Shown: piece after piece, positions 5,728 through 7,036 of the stretch
Layout of the letters: every line of letters starts with the position of its first letter
Position numbering within the stretch: the stretch's first letter is position 1
NCBI GenBank assembly: GCA_030633365.1
Contig: DAOVSY010000159.1
Location: forward strand, 1 to 7,036
Source: Spirochaetaceae bacterium
Lineage (GTDB): Bacteria; Spirochaetota; Spirochaetia; B11-G9
DNA: 7,036 nt
Direction: 5' to 3'
The notes under the pieces: model-generated
The model's input: only the letters and a program-made list of their open reading frames with translations
Told to the model about the DNA's origin: nothing
Database searches by the model: none
Made by a program: the position numbers and the translations under genes

Positions 5728-7036
5728 TACAGTGCCTCCTCTTTATCTTCTATTTCAGAGAACCTGAATACAGGTCCGCATTGACATACATACAAATCAT
5801 CAATCTGGCAGTGTCCGCACTTACCAACACCACACTTCATCCTTCTTTCAAGGGACACATACATATTATCAGTGGTGAGTTTATGTCTCTTAAGGGTTTG
5901 TATTACAAATTTATACATTACAGGCGGGCCACAGATTATGGCCACTGTATTAAGATGATCAAATTTAGCCATTGGAATTAAATCCGTTATTACCCCTTTA
6001 TTTTTCAGCCATTTACTATCTCCATTATCAACTGTTTCAAGGAGCTCAATATTACCACCAAGAGAAGAAATGTATTTAAGTTCATCTTTGTACATCTGAT
6101 CTTCCGGGGTTCTGCAACCGTAAAGGATAGAAATCTTTTTATACTTTTCCGGATGTTTCAGTGTTAAGTTAATTAAGGATCTTAAGGGCACATAACCTAT
6201 ACCTCCAGCTATGTAGAGAATATGTTTGCCTTCCATTTCTTTTTGTATTTTTTCATCAAAGCCATGTCCAAAGGGTCCTCTGATAAAGAGATGATCACCA
6301 GTTCCAAGAGTATGTAACTTACTGGTAACATCCCCTACAGTTCTTACAACCATTTCGAAACGATTACCAAAACTTGGAGGAGATGAGACAGAAATTGCAG
6401 CTTCTCCAATACCCAAAATTGAAAGTTGAACAAATTGCCCCGGATCATGTCCAAGGCTTCTGCCATTATCAAATTCAACTTCAAAGAATTTTTCGTTTTC
6501 AGTGAACTGCTCAACCTTCGTTATTGTAACCTTTTCCGGCAGATACAGATTATCGTTTTTTTCCTCCAGCTTCAGCGCTCTGCTGGTTTTTGTTAGTTCC
6601 TCAACGATAGTCACAGGGGATATATCCGCAAGACATGCACGGACACACCTTCCGCAGCCTATACAGACTGCCTGATTGTGCTTTTTCATAAGAAAGTTAA
6701 ACTTTCTGTTAATTCTGTGTTTTACTCTGTTTTCCACCTCTTCTCTAAAGTTTTCTCCTCCGGCTACTTCAGAAAAACTATGGAGCATACAGGCGTCCCA
6801 GCGACGGAGCCTGTCACCAACTTTCATACTTAATGCAAGTTCATCAACAACATCAAAACAGTAGCATGTTGGACATACCATAATGCATGAGCCACAGCTT
6901 AAACATCTTTCCGCTTCCGTTTTCCATATCTTGTGATGTGAATTTTCTTCAAAAATTTCCGGAAGATTATCAAGATCCTCCCAGGCACCTCCAAGTTTGG
7001 CAAAAGCTTCCTTTTTTTCAATATTAAACTTTGCCA
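5727..7036 (-). CDS. hydBG: Fused HydB-HydG electron-transfer subunit of group 3b hydrogenase (5' end outside window)
   Basis: One open frame runs from the window edge to the TAA at 5729-5727, with 435 residues visible. The right part matches the C-terminal half of HydB. It has a ferredoxin motif CxxCxxCxxxCP (cysteines at 6905, 6896, 6887, 6875), then PTCYCFDV, RRWDAC, VAGGENFR and a second motif CIGCGRCVRAC (about 6665-6633). From about 6530 onward it matches HydG, a ferredoxin-reductase-like FAD/NAD(P) module. This part contains GQFVQL and ISVSSPP (FAD, about 6440-6375), GPFGHGF (about 6278), GGIGYVPLRS (nucleotide, about 6206) and a [2Fe-2S] motif CxxxxCxxC plus YVC near 5834-5784, as in PyrK-like proteins. 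In Pyrococcus these are two genes; here a short linker near 6600-6531 joins them without a stop. The ATG at 6881 is not the start, because three cysteines of the first cluster lie upstream. The subunit should link HydD to NAD(P)(H). Cofactor preference for NAD or NADP cannot be judged. Confidence 0.93.
   Translation of the reverse strand, partial: AKFNIEKKEAFAKLGGAWEDLDNLPEIFEENSHHKIWKTEAERCLSCGSCIMVCPTCYCFDVVDELALSMKVGDRLRRWDACMLHSFSEVAGGENFREEVENRVKHRINRKFNFLMKKHNQAVCIGCGRCVRACLADISPVTIVEELTKTSRALKLEEKNDNLYLPEKVTITKVEQFTENEKFFEVEFDNGRSLGHDPGQFVQLSILGIGEAAISVSSPPSFGNRFEMVVRTVGDVTSKLHTLGTGDHLFIRGPFGHGFDEKIQKEMEGKHILYIAGGIGYVPLRSLINLTLKHPEKYKKISILYGCRTPEDQMYKDELKYISSLGGNIELLETVDNGDSKWLKNKGVITDLIPMAKFDHLNTVAIICGPPVMYKFVIQTLKRHKLTTDNMYVSLERRMKCGVGKCGHCQIDDLYVCQCGPVFRFSEIEDKEEAL
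5735..5740 (-). promoter_or_regulatory. Strong ribosome binding site of hydD
   Basis: AGGAGG on the complementary strand, seven bases before the hydD ATG and within the last codons of the HydB-HydG gene. It fixes the hydD start and supports independent reinitiation at the TAATG overlap. Confidence 0.85.

Noticed and set aside
5715..5981. Rightward frame over the end of the HydB-HydG gene
   Set aside because: Antisense to the conserved [2Fe-2S] region, with no recognisable domain or start signal.
5727..6881. ATG at 6881 as the start of the electron-transfer subunit gene
   Set aside because: The frame stays open to the window edge, and the first three cysteines of a [4Fe-4S] motif (6905-6885) lie upstream of this codon. 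The Met is internal and the gene is simply cut by the window.
1..7036. A new defence system, CRISPR array, tRNA or transposase
   Set aside because: All long frames are explained by known families, and no array of spaced repeats, cloverleaf or transposase motif was seen.

Overview
The window is an AT-rich bacterial segment with tightly packed genes. It holds three transcription blocks and no RNA gene, CRISPR array or transposase gene that I can support. The gene set (NAD(P)-linked group 3b [NiFe] hydrogenase, PerR-type peroxide regulator, gamma-class carbonic anhydrase, TIGR02757-family protein) suggests an anaerobic or microaerobic bacterium. Strong AGGAGG ribosome binding sites and sigma70-like promoters fit a bacterium rather than an archaeon, although this hydrogenase type was first described in Pyrococcus. 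The phylum cannot be fixed from the sequence; a spirochaete or another AT-rich anaerobe is only a guess.

Left block (1-1753). A gamma carbonic anhydrase gene runs leftward off the window edge. It is divergent from a rightward pair: a PerR-like Fur-family regulator and, 12 nt after it, a TIGR02757 (DUF2400) gene of unknown function. The divergent spacer holds a promoter for each side. A 25-bp perfect inverted repeat overlaps the perR -10 box and ends just before the ribosome binding site, as expected for an autoregulatory PerR box.

Middle block (about 1733-3162). The rightward pair converges on a leftward major facilitator superfamily (MFS) transporter gene. A compact palindromic element lies at the junction. 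Its arms contain the TIGR02757 stop codon, and the adjoining short direct repeat contains the transporter stop codon. Upstream of the transporter is a 169-bp spacer with an 8-bp inverted repeat that could be an operator.

Right block (3163-7036, all leftward). This is a sulfhydrogenase-type operon, read right to left. It begins with a fused HydB-HydG electron-transfer subunit whose 5' end lies outside the window. Then come HydD (small subunit, 12 cysteines for three [4Fe-4S] clusters), HydA (NiFe catalytic subunit) and a HybD/HycI-type maturation endopeptidase. Genes overlap or abut (1-nt overlap, 2-nt gap, 17-nt overlap). The complex would pass electrons between H2 and NAD(P) by the route NiFe site, HydD clusters, HydB clusters, FAD/[2Fe-2S] HydG. 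The last gene supplies the protease that removes the 12-residue HydA tail after nickel insertion. The most notable points are the single-frame HydB-HydG fusion, the PerR operator architecture and the small palindromic element at the convergent junction.
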